NCBI RefSeq assembly: GCF_900156725.1
Contig: NZ_FTOI01000001.1
Coordinates: forward strand, 124,001-188,000
DNA from: Kaistella chaponensis
GTDB taxonomy: Bacteria > Bacteroidota > Bacteroidia > Flavobacteriales > Weeksellaceae
Direction of reading: 5' to 3'
Length of the DNA: 64,000 nucleotides
Part shown: positions 25,595 through 34,878 of the stretch, in pieces
How positions within the stretch are numbered: the first letter of the stretch is position 1
Layout: each line of letters opens with the position of its first letter
Notes under the pieces: generated by a model
What the model saw: only the letters and a program-made list of their open reading frames with translations
Told to the model about the DNA's origin: nothing
Database searches by the model: none
Program-made: the position numbers and the translations under genes

Positions 25595-26860
25595 ATGGAT
25601 CCAATTTTTGACCTTATCGAACAGGAAAGACAAAGACAAACTCACGGCATCGAATTAATCGCCTCCGAAAATTTTGTTTCGGAAAACGTGATGAAAGCAG
25701 TCGGAAGTGTTTTGACCAATAAATATGCTGAAGGATATCCTGGGAAAAGATACTATGGTGGTTGCGAAGTGGTGGATGAAGTAGAAACTTTAGCCATAGA
25801 AAGAGCAAAGCAACTCTTTGGTGTTGATTATGCAAATGTTCAGCCTCATTCCGGTTCACAAGCCAATGCAGCGATCTATCTTTCCATTCTGAAACCAGGT
25901 GACAAAATTTTAGGACTCGATTTATCCATGGGTGGTCATCTCACTCATGGTTCATTTGTGAATTTTTCTGGAATTCAGTATCATGCCAATTTTTATGGGG
26001 TAAACCGCGAAAGTGGTTTGATTGATTACGAGGCGATGCGACAAAAAGCTTTAGAAGTACAGCCAAAAATGCTGATCGCGGGGTATTCTGCCTATTCCCG
26101 AGATATAGATTTTAAAAAATTCCGTGAAGTTGCCGATGAAGTAGGAGCTACGCTTTGGGCCGATATCGCGCATCCTGCGGGATTAATTGCGAAAGGATTA
26201 TTGAGTTCCCCTTTTGAACATTGCCATGTTGTGACCACCACGACGCATAAAACATTGCGTGGACCACGAGGAGGAATGATCATGATGGGGAAAGATTTTG
26301 AAAATACTTACGGACATAAAACGCCAAAAGGAGAAACAAAAATGATGAGTCAGGTACTCGACAGTTCTGTATTCCCGGGAATTCAAGGCGGTCCATTAGA
26401 ACACGTTATCGCTGGAAAAGCCATTGCATTTGCTGAAGCCATCGATGAAAAATTTATGATCTATGCGAAACAAGTCGTTGCCAACGCGCGCGCTTTAGTA
26501 AAAGCCATGATCGCAAACGGATTTGATATTGTAAGTGGTGGAACAGATAACCACCTCATGCTCGTCGATTTGCGCAATAAAAATGTGAATGGTAAAGAAA
26601 CTGAAAAAGCCCTTGTAAAAGCCGATATCACCTGCAACAAAAACATGGTGCCGTTTGATGATAAATCTGCCTTTACCACCTCGGGAATTCGTCTCGGAAC
26701 GGCTGCAATCACTACCAGAGGTTTAACAGAAGCCGATATGGAAGTTCTTGCTGGCTTCATCAATGAGGTAGTGATGAACATCAATGATGACCACAAAATT
26801 GGCGAAGTCCGCAAAAAAGTCAATCAGATGATGGAAGGTAAAGCCTTGTTTAATTACTAA
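25595..26860 (+). CDS. glyA: Serine hydroxymethyltransferase
   Basis: A 421-residue PLP enzyme interconverting serine and glycine with one-carbon transfer to tetrahydrofolate. Motifs: [26 protein letters not shown], the PLP lysine in [14 protein letters not shown], and the C-terminal [15 protein letters not shown]. Full length for bacterial enzymes. A hairpin follows the stop codon. Confidence 0.97.
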   Translation: MDPIFDLIEQERQRQTHGIELIASENFVSENVMKAVGSVLTNKYAEGYPGKRYYGGCEVVDEVETLAIERAKQLFGVDYANVQPHSGSQANAAIYLSILKPGDKILGLDLSMGGHLTHGSFVNFSGIQYHANFYGVNRESGLIDYEAMRQKALEVQPKMLIAGYSAYSRDIDFKKFREVADEVGATLWADIAHPAGLIAKGLLSSPFEHCHVVTTTTHKTLRGPRGGMIMMGKDFENTYGHKTPKGETKMMSQVLDSSVFPGIQGGPLEHVIAGKAIAFAEAIDEKFMIYAKQVVANARALVKAMIANGFDIVSGGTDNHLMLVDLRNKNVNGKETEKALVKADITCNKNMVPFDDKSAFTTSGIRLGTAAITTRGLTEADMEVLAGFINEVVMNINDDHKIGEVRKKVNQMMEGKALFNY

Positions 26861-26869
26861 AAAGGAATA

Positions 26870-26905
26870 AGGTTCAGGTTGAGTCCAATTGCTCAACCTC
26901 AACCT
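26870..26905 (+). terminator. Hairpin after glyA formed with AACCTC repeats
   Basis: aggttcaggttgag (26870-26883) pairs with ctcaacctcaacct (26892-26905), 13 of 14, with an 8-base loop. The right arm is the first part of the hexamer array. No T run follows, so it may be weak. Confidence 0.5.
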
Positions 26906-26934
26906 CAATCTCAACCTGAACCTCAACCTGCACC
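26892..26934 (+). repeat. (AACCTC)n array abutting recX start
   Basis: About seven degenerate hexamer units (ctcaac, ctcaat, ctgaac, ctgcac) that run directly into the TTG start codon of recX. Confidence 0.85.
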
Positions 26935-27408
26935 TTGAACCACAAATCCTACACCTTCCTCGAAATCAAACAGAAAATGGCGAACTACTGCGTTTACCAG
27001 GATCGTTGTCATCAGGAAGTGGAACAGAAGATGAGGGACTTTCTCCTCATTCCCGAAGCGAAAGAAGAAATTCTTCTGTATTTGATGAAGGAAAATTATC
27101 TGAATGAGGAACGGTTTACACGAAGTTATATCCGCGGAAAATTTTATATCAAATCCTGGGGACGCAATAAAATTCGAAACCATCTTAAATTTAAAGGAAT
27201 ATCAGAGAAGCTAATCAACAGTTGCTTTGATGAAATTGAGGAGGCAGCCTATGATCATGTTTTGCAAAAAATTTATGAAAATTATTATGCCAAACAGAAT
27301 GGTTTTAAACCTTATGAAAAAAAGTCGCGTACTATAAAATATATGCTCGGAAGAGGGTTTGAGTATGAATCTATTATTCAAATTCTCGAAAATGTGAGTT
27401 TTGATTAA
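26935..27408 (+). CDS. recX: Regulatory protein RecX
   Basis: A 157-residue RecX-family protein, which modulates RecA filaments. Signature helices: KMANYCVYQDRCHQEVEQKM, LMKENYLNEERFTRSYIRGK and WGRNKIRNHLKFKGISEKLI. The first good start is the TTG at 26935; an ATG at 26977 would cut 14 residues that look homologous to other flavobacterial RecX N-termini (YTFLEIKQK). The TTG sits at the end of an (AACCTC)n array, so repeat length sets the distance between any promoter and the start. Confidence 0.88.
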   Translation: MNHKSYTFLEIKQKMANYCVYQDRCHQEVEQKMRDFLLIPEAKEEILLYLMKENYLNEERFTRSYIRGKFYIKSWGRNKIRNHLKFKGISEKLINSCFDEIEEAAYDHVLQKIYENYYAKQNGFKPYEKKSRTIKYMLGRGFEYESIIQILENVSFD

Positions 27409-27488
27409 AATTAGTAGACTTTTAATTGAATAATTTTAATTAATTTGCACCGATATTTTATCCAACTAATAAACATACCGATTAATCG

Positions 27489-28133
27489 ATGAAGAAACTT
27501 AATATGATCATTGCCGTTTTTCTAATGATGATGGTGAACGGCCAGGAAACTTTTAAGTACGGAATTACTGGCAATTTCCACAAAGGCTCTATTGTTGGAG
27601 TACATGATGTTTCGAAAGGAGCTTTTGGTGGAAGTTTAGGGATTTTCGCACAATGGTCTCTCGTAGAAAATGATGTGTATGACTCCGCGTGGCTTTACCT
27701 GATGCCGCAAATCGAGTACAGCATGCAGGGCGAAATTGCAAAAGCAGAGGAAGACAAATTTGGAATTCAGCAGTTTGATCACGATTATGTGGCCATGCAG
27801 GTTTACCTCAGATACTTTTTCCACCAAGGAAATATGAAAAGAGATGTCTATCTTTTCGCTGGACCCAGAATTGAATATTTGGTAAGAGAGAAAAGAAAAG
27901 TAGATCCTGCGTATGATCTTGTGTATTATAAATTTAACCAAGATGATCAACTAAATAAGTTTGGCTACGGCGTCTCCGTCGGAGTAGGTTTAAAACTGAA
28001 TCTAAAAATGGAAACCTTTATCCGTTACGACCATGGTTTTAGCAAAGTGTATCCGAACAATAACAATAATTTCACCTACAACCGACTTTTAGCGGTGGGT
28101 ATTAATTATTATCTGAACGAAAACTGGTGGTAA
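27489..28133 (+). CDS. Outer-membrane beta-barrel protein
   Basis: A 214-residue protein with a signal peptide (MKKLNMIIAVFLMMMVNGQ) and alternating beta-strand pattern: FAGPRIEYLV, FGYGVSVGVGLKLNLKMETFIRYDHGF-like strands (split by turns) and a C-terminal VGINYYLNENWW, where an aromatic final residue is typical of barrels sorted by BAM. It resembles PorT/OmpA-type small barrels; no specific function is evident. It lies just before the polysaccharide locus but is separated by its own gap. Confidence 0.75.
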   Translation: MKKLNMIIAVFLMMMVNGQETFKYGITGNFHKGSIVGVHDVSKGAFGGSLGIFAQWSLVENDVYDSAWLYLMPQIEYSMQGEIAKAEEDKFGIQQFDHDYVAMQVYLRYFFHQGNMKRDVYLFAGPRIEYLVREKRKVDPAYDLVYYKFNQDDQLNKFGYGVSVGVGLKLNLKMETFIRYDHGFSKVYPNNNNNFTYNRLLAVGINYYLNENWW

Positions 28134-28173
28134 AAATGAAATAGAGTTAAGATTACGCCACCTCCATTATCTT

Positions 28174-28181
28174 TACTTTTG
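28174..28181 (+). promoter_or_regulatory. -7 box for the polysaccharide export genes
   Basis: TACTTTTG fits TAnnTTTG, 19 bp before the ATG at 28200. It would head the wza-wzc pair and perhaps the whole locus. Confidence 0.42.
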
Positions 28182-28199
28182 TAGTCTTAAAATTAATCA

Positions 28200-29003
28200 A
28201 TGAAAAAATACTTTCCGGTATTTACGGTGATCCTTACCTTCTTTTTCCTGAGTTCCTGTAAGCCGAAGAAAAATATTGTTTACCTGTCGAATAATAATTT
28301 TGAACAGGAAATTTCTCAGGCCAAATATTCAGGGCTGCACATTCAAGAAGGCGATAAACTGCAGATTCTTGTTTCTGCGTTTGATGATATTGCGGTTCGT
28401 CCCTTTAATTTATCATCCATGCCAAGTACTGCAAGTTCAGCTTCGGGAAAGGATTCCGGAGGTTCTTCCGCCGCACCATCAGAATATGTTGTTACTTCAG
28501 AAGGTCAAATTATTTTCCCCGTTTTAGGAGCGATTTACTGCAAAGGCATGACCAAACAGCAACTGAAAGCTGATTTAGAAAGTCGCCTGAAAAGATATTT
28601 AACCGATCCGATGGTTAATGTGACCCTGGCAAATTTCAATTTCAGCGTTTTAGGAGAAGTGGGAAGTCCAGGTCAAAAATCCAGTCCTACCGAGAAAATC
28701 AATATTTTACAAGCCATGGCTTTGTCTGGAGACATTAAATATGAAGGGAACAAAACCAATGTAAAATTAATTCGTTATTCCGAGGAAGAAGCGAAAGATA
28801 AAGTAATTTCTCTCGATCTTTCAGAAGCTTCTATTGTCAATTCGCCTTACTATTATCTGCAGCAAAATGATATCATCTATGTGGAACCCGACCGCAATAA
28901 ACAAGTCAGTGTCAATAATAATTCCAGTGTAGACCAATGGATTAAATATGGTGGAGTAGGATTGGGTATTCTTACTTTAATCTTTACCTTAACCCGAAAA
29001 TAA
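28200..29003 (+). CDS. Polysaccharide export outer-membrane lipoprotein (Wza-like)
   Basis: A 267-residue lipoprotein (signal to FFFLSSCKPKKN, Cys about residue 20). It has a Poly_export domain (about 45-165, LHIQEGDKLQILVSAFDDIA, VVTSEGQIIFPVLGAI) and an SLBB domain (about 170-230, LGEVGSPGQKSSPTEKINI), then a C-terminal membrane helix (GVGLGILTLIFTL). With the following tyrosine kinase it forms the Wza-Wzc export pair for capsule or exopolysaccharide. It is 6 bp upstream of that gene. Confidence 0.94.
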   Translation: MKKYFPVFTVILTFFFLSSCKPKKNIVYLSNNNFEQEISQAKYSGLHIQEGDKLQILVSAFDDIAVRPFNLSSMPSTASSASGKDSGGSSAAPSEYVVTSEGQIIFPVLGAIYCKGMTKQQLKADLESRLKRYLTDPMVNVTLANFNFSVLGEVGSPGQKSSPTEKINILQAMALSGDIKYEGNKTNVKLIRYSEEEAKDKVISLDLSEASIVNSPYYYLQQNDIIYVEPDRNKQVSVNNNSSVDQWIKYGGVGLGILTLIFTLTRK

Positions 29004-29009
29004 GTATTC

Positions 29010-31325
29010 ATGGAACTGCTGGAAAATTCTGCCTCTCCGAAACGGACAAAGAAGGTTAATCTTAAAAAAGAGATTGGTAAATACCTTAAAAAGTGGCCTT
29101 GGTTTTTACTGAGTCTTGCGCTTTTTTATACTACTGCCAGAATTTATCTTCGCTACACGCAGCCGCAATACAGTTCTAAAACCTCACTTAAACTTCGAGA
29201 ATCCAAAGGAAACAGCAGCACATTGAGTGATCTGAAAAATTTGGGAATGGGAGTGAGTGGCGATAATGAACTACAAGGAGAAACCACCATTATTGTGTCT
29301 AAACCTATTTTGGCGGCAGTGGCAAAAAACCTTAATTTAGAAGTCAGTTTTTTTAGTTTAGGCACCATCAAAGAAGTCGAACTTTATCAAGACTCGCCTT
29401 TAAGTGCAAAAATCATTAGCATAGATCAACCTGAACTATTTTCTTCTGCTACGTATACCATTAATCCTGTTGGTAAAAATTCATATAAAATTGAAGGTTC
29501 TAATACCGAATACCGCTTTGGTTCACGTGCGAAATTTCCTTTTGGAGTCGTGGTGATCAATGCGGAAGGTGGCGCTTTAGCTTATCCTATAAAAGTCGTC
29601 TTCAGAAGTGTGAATGCTGCTGTAGCTTCTATGGAAGGAAGTATCAACGTAACTTTGCCCGAAAATAAAGGGCTTCTCATGGAAGTTTTTATGGTTGGTC
29701 CAGTTCCGAAAAAATCAGAAGATATTCTAAATGAACTTTCCCGGCAATATATTATTGATGGGGTGAATGATAAAAATCAAGAAGCAAATAATACTCGGGA
29801 TTTTATCAATGAACGATTGGCTGTAATTACGGATGATCTTTCTGGCATCGAGGGCGAAAAAGAACGCTTCAAACAGACCAACCAAATCACCAATCTCGAA
29901 GCGCAAGGAAGCATGGCTTTAAGCAAAGCCGACGAAAACACCAAAATCATTCTGTCGCAGTCTATGCAGTTAGATCTCATTAATTCGGTTCTTTCAGCCA
30001 GCGCAAGCGAACAGTTGTTGCCTTCCGGAATGGGTTTGTCTTCTGGTGCAGAAAGCAATATCGCCGAATATAACAAGCTCTTATTAACTCGAAATCGAGT
30101 TCTAAAACAAGCAACGGGGGAAAATCCGGCAGTAATTGAAATGAATAAGCAGATTTCGGCCATTAAAAATTTACTTCGTAAGAACTTAATAGAATCTCGG
30201 GAAACTTTAGAGCTTCAGATTGCACAAGCCAATGCACAACTCAATCTGGCAAAAGGAAATATCAGCAAATATCCTACACAGGAAAAAATGTTCCGAAGCA
30301 TCGATCGTCAACAAACTCTGAAAGAACAGCTTTACCTTTATTTGTTGCAAAAAAGGGAAGAAAATGCCATTACTTTGGCGGTAACTGCGCCCAAAGCTAA
30401 AGTAGTAAATCCCGCGTATACCATAGGGATTGTAAAACCCAACAAAGATCAAATCATGTATGGCGCTTTAGCCGTCGGTTTTTTATTGCCTCTTATCTTT
30501 TTTATTGGCTGGGAAACTTTAGATACCAAAGTTCATACAAAACAGCAAATTCTATCCGAAATCCCCGAAGCTTCTGTTATCGCAGAGATTCCTGTAAATG
30601 TTCTGGAAAATGACATGGTTCATCCCAATGATTTTTCTGTTTTTGCCGAATCTTTCAGAATTCTGGGATCCAATTTAAAATACCTGCTCAAAGCCAAAAA
30701 TGTGATAAATGGTGGAGTTATTTTGGTAACTTCCTCTATCAAAGGGGAAGGTAAAACCACGATTTCAATGAATACAGCATTAACTTTGGCTGGAAAAAGC
30801 AAAGTGATTATTGTTGGTGCAGATATTCGTAATCCACAAATCCATCGTTTTGTAAAAGGAAAAAATATAGGCTTAACCGATTATTTGGTTTCTGATAAGA
30901 CCAATGCAGATTCTTATATCATCAATTCTTTGGTCAATGAAAACTTAGATGTTCTCTTCAGCGGACAAATTGCACCGAATCCGAATGATTTGCTTGATAT
31001 GCAAAAATTCGATGATCTAATCATAGATCTGAAATCTAAATATGATTTTGTAGTCTTAGATTCTGCACCAGTAATGCTTGTAAGTGATACTTTGCATCTT
31101 GTAGAAAATTCTGATGTCGTCTTATATGTCGTAAAATCTGATTTTACAGAGAAAGAAATGATTGATTTTGCAGCGGGCTTTCAACGTGAAAACGGAATCA
31201 AAAATATGGCTTTCGTGCTCAACAGTGTAAAACCAGAAAACACCCGCTACGGTAAAAAATACGGATATGGTTACTATTCTTATACCCATGATGAAAAACC
31301 GGTTTGGTGGAAGAGATTTGTTTAA
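29010..31325 (+). CDS. Polysaccharide co-polymerase and tyrosine autokinase (Wzc-like)
   Basis: A 771-residue BY-kinase. Two membrane helices (about 30-48 and 480-502) flank a periplasmic Wzz-type domain with a long coiled region (about 250-440). The cytoplasmic kinase has Walker A in TSSIKGEGKTTISMN, the A' motif in VIIVGADIRNPQI (G in place of the usual D before AD) and Walker B in FVVLDSAPVM. A tyrosine cluster ends the chain (YGKKYGYGYYSYTHDE), the sites of autophosphorylation in this family. It controls chain length and export with the upstream lipoprotein. Confidence 0.95.
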   Translation: MELLENSASPKRTKKVNLKKEIGKYLKKWPWFLLSLALFYTTARIYLRYTQPQYSSKTSLKLRESKGNSSTLSDLKNLGMGVSGDNELQGETTIIVSKPILAAVAKNLNLEVSFFSLGTIKEVELYQDSPLSAKIISIDQPELFSSATYTINPVGKNSYKIEGSNTEYRFGSRAKFPFGVVVINAEGGALAYPIKVVFRSVNAAVASMEGSINVTLPENKGLLMEVFMVGPVPKKSEDILNELSRQYIIDGVNDKNQEANNTRDFINERLAVITDDLSGIEGEKERFKQTNQITNLEAQGSMALSKADENTKIILSQSMQLDLINSVLSASASEQLLPSGMGLSSGAESNIAEYNKLLLTRNRVLKQATGENPAVIEMNKQISAIKNLLRKNLIESRETLELQIAQANAQLNLAKGNISKYPTQEKMFRSIDRQQTLKEQLYLYLLQKREENAITLAVTAPKAKVVNPAYTIGIVKPNKDQIMYGALAVGFLLPLIFFIGWETLDTKVHTKQQILSEIPEASVIAEIPVNVLENDMVHPNDFSVFAESFRILGSNLKYLLKAKNVINGGVILVTSSIKGEGKTTISMNTALTLAGKSKVIIVGADIRNPQIHRFVKGKNIGLTDYLVSDKTNADSYIINSLVNENLDVLFSGQIAPNPNDLLDMQKFDDLIIDLKSKYDFVVLDSAPVMLVSDTLHLVENSDVVLYVVKSDFTEKEMIDFAAGFQRENGIKNMAFVLNSVKPENTRYGKKYGYGYYSYTHDEKPVWWKRFV

Positions 31326-31429
31326 GAGAACAAGTGAGAAGGTAAGAAAGAAGGGAATACAACGATTCAATAAATATTAAAAATGGTAATAGGCCTTGAT
31401 AACTTAATAAATTCACAGATTCACCCAAT

Positions 31430-31575
31430 ATGAAACAAAAAATAGGCATCATCCATTCTTAGTTATGCAGGTCTTCCTATAACAGGATTATTTGCTACCT
31501 ACTTGGAAAGAAAGGAATTATTTACGATGTAAAAGAAATTTAGAAAATGATGATGCCCCATGATTAAAGGCAGTC
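31430..31575 (+). pseudogene. Remnant of a nucleotide-sugar dehydrogenase
   Basis: The 333 bp between wzc and the next gene hold no intact gene. Starting at the ATG 31430, the frames read MKQKIGII, then with shifts SYAGLPITGLFATYLERK, close to the N-terminal NAD-binding motif of UDP-sugar dehydrogenases (KIGIIGLGYVGLPLAxxFA). Stops and frame changes follow within 100 bp. I read this as the decayed 5' end of a wecC/tuaD-like gene, in the usual place after wzc. The match is short, so the call is moderate. Confidence 0.5.
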
Positions 31576-31637
31576 TTTCCTCTTAAAATATTGAATTTTT
31601 GACATTTTAGAAATAGATTTTTGACTTTACTATTGAA

Positions 31638-31645
31638 TATATTTG
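31638..31645 (+). promoter_or_regulatory. -7 box before first glycosyltransferase
   Basis: TATATTTG, a full TAnnTTTG match, 13 bp before the ATG at 31659. A TTTTTG lies 15 bases upstream of it, closer than usual. Confidence 0.42.
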
Positions 31646-31658
31646 TAATACCTTTTTA

Positions 31659-32441
31659 ATGAGTCCAAAAATATCAATCATTACCATTAATTATAACAAC
31701 AGAGAAGGTTTAGAAAGAACCTTTGACAGTGTTTTTTCTCAAAATTATACCAATTTTGAATACATCGTCATTGATGGAGCATCCAATGATGGGAGCAAGG
31801 AACTGATTGACCAATTCTCAGATAAAATTACATTTTGGGTAAGCGAACCCGATAAGGGAATTTACAACGCGATGAATAAAGGAATTGATCAAGTAAATGG
31901 TGATTATGTCTTTTTTTTAAACTCAGGAGATATTTTTCTCAATTCAAACTCTTTAGAAACTGTATCTAAAGAATTGCATACAGAAGATATTATTTATTTT
32001 AATATACAAGTTGTCGGTGAAAACAGAGAATTTGTGAAGAAATGCCCACAACAATTAGATTTTGAATTCTTATATAAAGGTACTCTGCCCCATCAAAGTA
32101 CTTTCATGAAAACTGAGACATTTAAAATAGTAGGGAAGTACGATGAGAAAATATCAATTGTTGCAGATTGGAAATGGTTTTTAGTAGCAGTTTGTAACTA
32201 TAATTTAAAATTTAGAAACGTTGAAGAAATTATATCGATTTATTATCTAGATGGAATAAGTGCAGATGAAAAATCACGTCCGATTATAAAAAAAGAAAGA
32301 CGGGAAATTTTAGAAAATTCAGTGCCATTTTTACTTTTCGAATATGAAAACAGAATAAAAGCAGAGAATAAAATAGAAGGTTACGAGTCTTCGAGGGCAG
32401 TTTCCTTTTTAAAGAAAATTGGCTTTTTAAAGGGTTTATAA
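31659..32441 (+). CDS. Family-2 glycosyltransferase
   Basis: A 260-residue GT-A enzyme of GT2, WcaA-like subgroup. ISIITINYNNREGLERTFDS and YIVIDGASNDGSKELI form the nucleotide-binding half; the metal site reads FFLNSGDIF instead of a canonical DxD; WVSEPDKGIYNAMNKGI is the subgroup's own motif. It would add one sugar to the lipid-linked repeat unit. It is the first intact transferase of the locus. Confidence 0.9.
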   Translation: MSPKISIITINYNNREGLERTFDSVFSQNYTNFEYIVIDGASNDGSKELIDQFSDKITFWVSEPDKGIYNAMNKGIDQVNGDYVFFLNSGDIFLNSNSLETVSKELHTEDIIYFNIQVVGENREFVKKCPQQLDFEFLYKGTLPHQSTFMKTETFKIVGKYDEKISIVADWKWFLVAVCNYNLKFRNVEEIISIYYLDGISADEKSRPIIKKERREILENSVPFLLFEYENRIKAENKIEGYESSRAVSFLKKIGFLKGL

Positions 32442-32482
32442 GATGATGCTATTATTAGAGTAAACTTTACAATAATTTTTAA

Positions 32483-33634
32483 ATGAAGACAGAGAAAAAG
32501 ATTCTTTTTATATCGCATGACGCTTCTAACACTGGCGCTCCTAAGTTATTATTAGCACTGATAAAATTTATAAAATTGGAGCATCCCGAAATTCAAATTC
32601 ATGTTTTATTCTTAGATGGAGGTGTCTTACTATCAGAATTTGGGCAGTATTGCGAGTGTTTTTTATTCAATTCTTTAGTGAAGAAAGATTTAGTAAACCG
32701 TATTAAAATTAAACTTGGTTTGCTTAGGTTTGATATAAAAGAATCGATTGTGAACACGCTAATTAAAAATAATTACAATGTGGTTTATGGAAATACCATA
32801 CTTACTTCAAGTTTTCTACTGCTTTTTAAAAAGAATAACTTGAAAACAGTATTGCACGTTCATGAGTCAAAATACCTTCTTACTCTTCGTAATAGTGATG
32901 AAACCGTAAAGTTAGATGATATCGATCATTTTATTGCGGTTTCTGATAATGTTGTAGACACTCTTACAATGGACCATAATGTACAAGAGGGAAAAATAGA
33001 AAAAATTTTTCCATTTGTTGTTGATAGAGTACATCCTACTATTGATAAATTAATGTTAAAGCGTTCTCTTGGCTTAGAGAACGCAACAATTATTGGTTGT
33101 GTAGGGTATCCTAGTTTAATAAAGGGCACTGATATGTTGCCACAATTATGTAAAAATATTGTGGAAAAAAAACCTGAATTTAATTTTAAAATACTAATAA
33201 TAGGTGGGACACGAAAAAATTATTTTCGTATAATGGCTGAAATGGATTCATATAAATTAGGGATTAGTGATAAATTGATGTTTATTGAAAACACGAAGAC
33301 ACCTCAAGATTATTATAATATTTTTGATATTTTTCTATCTTTATCAAGAGAAGAATCGTTCTCATTGGCAACTCTAAACGCAGCAGAATTGGAAATTCCT
33401 ATTGTATGTTTTCGAGATTGTGGTGGTCCTACAGAAATAGTGACAGAAGATGCCGCCTTTTTTGCAGATTACCTAAGCATTGAGGACATTGTTTTTAATA
33501 TTGATTACATTCTGAAAAATCCTGAAATAACCAAATTAAAAACTAGTCTTGCGAAGATTCAGGTTTCTAATAAATTCAATGCTCTACTTTCGTGTCAAAA
33601 ATTGATGGAAATTACTTTATCTGATAAAATTTGA
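32483..33634 (+). CDS. Family-4-type glycosyltransferase
   Basis: A 383-residue GT-B enzyme. The N-terminal half starts ILFISHDASNTGAPKLLLAL, with a GAPKLLL loop in place of the usual GGxE; the C-terminal half carries the sugar-nucleotide site as SREESFSLATLNAAELEIPI and CFRDCGGPTEIV. The gene is notably AT-rich compared with the housekeeping region, as are several others in this locus. Confidence 0.88.
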   Translation: MKTEKKILFISHDASNTGAPKLLLALIKFIKLEHPEIQIHVLFLDGGVLLSEFGQYCECFLFNSLVKKDLVNRIKIKLGLLRFDIKESIVNTLIKNNYNVVYGNTILTSSFLLLFKKNNLKTVLHVHESKYLLTLRNSDETVKLDDIDHFIAVSDNVVDTLTMDHNVQEGKIEKIFPFVVDRVHPTIDKLMLKRSLGLENATIIGCVGYPSLIKGTDMLPQLCKNIVEKKPEFNFKILIIGGTRKNYFRIMAEMDSYKLGISDKLMFIENTKTPQDYYNIFDIFLSLSREESFSLATLNAAELEIPIVCFRDCGGPTEIVTEDAAFFADYLSIEDIVFNIDYILKNPEITKLKTSLAKIQVSNKFNALLSCQKLMEITLSDKI

Positions 33635-33760
33635 TGCGAAAAGTGATTCTGATTGTTTATTTTTTGCAGATCATTTTAGACAGACTTTTGCTTTCTATCT
33701 TATTAAAAATGCATAAAGTATTTGGTAACCAATTTACTTCTTAATTGTAGATTAAAAATA

Positions 33761-34765
33761 ATGCACAGTACTCCATTAATTTCCATCATCATCCCAAACT
33801 ACAACCACGCTTTATATCTAAAGCAGAGGATCGATTCTGTGCTTAATCAAACTTTTCAAGATTTTGAACTGATTATTTTAGACGATTGTTCCACAGATTC
33901 CAGCCGGGAAATTATTGAATTGTACCGCGGAAATCCAAAGATCCTCCAGATCATATACAATAAAAAAAACTCCGGTGGGGTCTTTAAGCAATGGATCAAA
34001 GGCATAGAAAAGGCAAAAGGAGAATATGTCTGGATTGCTGAAAGTGACGATTATTCTGCCGACACTTTTTTAGAGGAAACGCTGAAAGTACTCAAAAATG
34101 ATCCAGCGCTTGGAATGGTTTTTACCAATTCTAATACAGTCACCAACAAGGGAGCTTTTCTCACCACGACCGCGGAATCTAAGAATGGAACATACGCAAA
34201 ATTGGCAACTGATGGGAATATCATTGATCGACATAATGTTTCTTCGTTTCTGATTTCAGAAATGATCATCGAAAATGCGGGATGCGTTCTCTTTCGAAAA
34301 AAAAGTCTTTTGTCCCTTAATTTTTTAGAACTTGAAAAATACATCAATACAGGTGATCGCTTTGCTTATGTAGGAATCGCCTTAAACGCTCAAGTTAGAT
34401 ATATACCAAAAGCTTTGAACTTTATGCGTTCTCATGAACATAACACCACTAAAAAGAGTTTTGAAAACGGCAATATTCACAAAGACCGATTGCGGGTTTT
34501 AAATTATTATTTTAACGATATGGATAATTACACTTCCAATAGAGAAAACATCGTTGCATTTTATAAAACCAATTATTTGTCTTTCATTCATTACGGAGAA
34601 TATCAGGATAATATAACGTTGCTGAGAAAATTGAAAGAAAGAAAGGAGATCCGGACTCGTTTTTATCAGTTGGTTTGGTTTAATTTGTTTTTATTTAAAA
34701 GAGTTGATCTCAAATCAAAAATTCTGAAAGGTATTTATTACAGAATTTTATTGATGCAAAAATAA
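33761..34765 (+). CDS. Family-2 glycosyltransferase
   Basis: A 334-residue GT2 enzyme: LISIIIPNYNHALYLKQRID, LIILDDCSTDSSREIIELY, and the metal-binding WIAESDDYS (DD of the DxD). The C-terminal third is hydrophilic with basic patches. The ATG at 33761 is chosen; an upstream TTG/GTG start at 33722 adds 13 residues before the conserved strand. The roughly 125 bp before it contain a short ORF with no resemblance. Confidence 0.9.
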   Translation: MHSTPLISIIIPNYNHALYLKQRIDSVLNQTFQDFELIILDDCSTDSSREIIELYRGNPKILQIIYNKKNSGGVFKQWIKGIEKAKGEYVWIAESDDYSADTFLEETLKVLKNDPALGMVFTNSNTVTNKGAFLTTTAESKNGTYAKLATDGNIIDRHNVSSFLISEMIIENAGCVLFRKKSLLSLNFLELEKYINTGDRFAYVGIALNAQVRYIPKALNFMRSHEHNTTKKSFENGNIHKDRLRVLNYYFNDMDNYTSNRENIVAFYKTNYLSFIHYGEYQDNITLLRKLKERKEIRTRFYQLVWFNLFLFKRVDLKSKILKGIYYRILLMQK

Positions 34766-34790
34766 TTTGATCAAAACCATCTATTTTAAA

Positions 34791-34878
34791 ATCACCACAT
34801 TACCACATCACCACATCACCACATCACCACATCACCACATTACCACATCATCAAATTATCACATCACCACATCATCAA
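34791..34878 (+). repeat. 8-bp tandem array (ATCACCAC) abutting a glycosyltransferase start
   Basis: Exactly 88 bp, eleven 8-bp units: mostly atcaccac, with attaccac, atcatcaa and attatcac variants. The ATG of the next gene follows the last unit directly. The array makes up almost the whole 113-bp gap between two glycosyltransferase genes. Confidence 0.95.

Noticed and set aside
26889-27107. Frame coding LNLNLNLNLN next to glyA
   Set aside because: It is the hexamer array read in frame and then runs out of phase through recX.
33635-33760. Short frame MRKVILIVYFLQ overlapping the end of the gene at 32483
   Set aside because: Only about 36 codons with no resemblance to anything known; could be a decayed start, but not supportable.
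34791-34878. Possible CRISPR array
   Set aside because: Units of 8 bp lie head to tail without spacers and no cas genes are nearby; the same holds for the other arrays.
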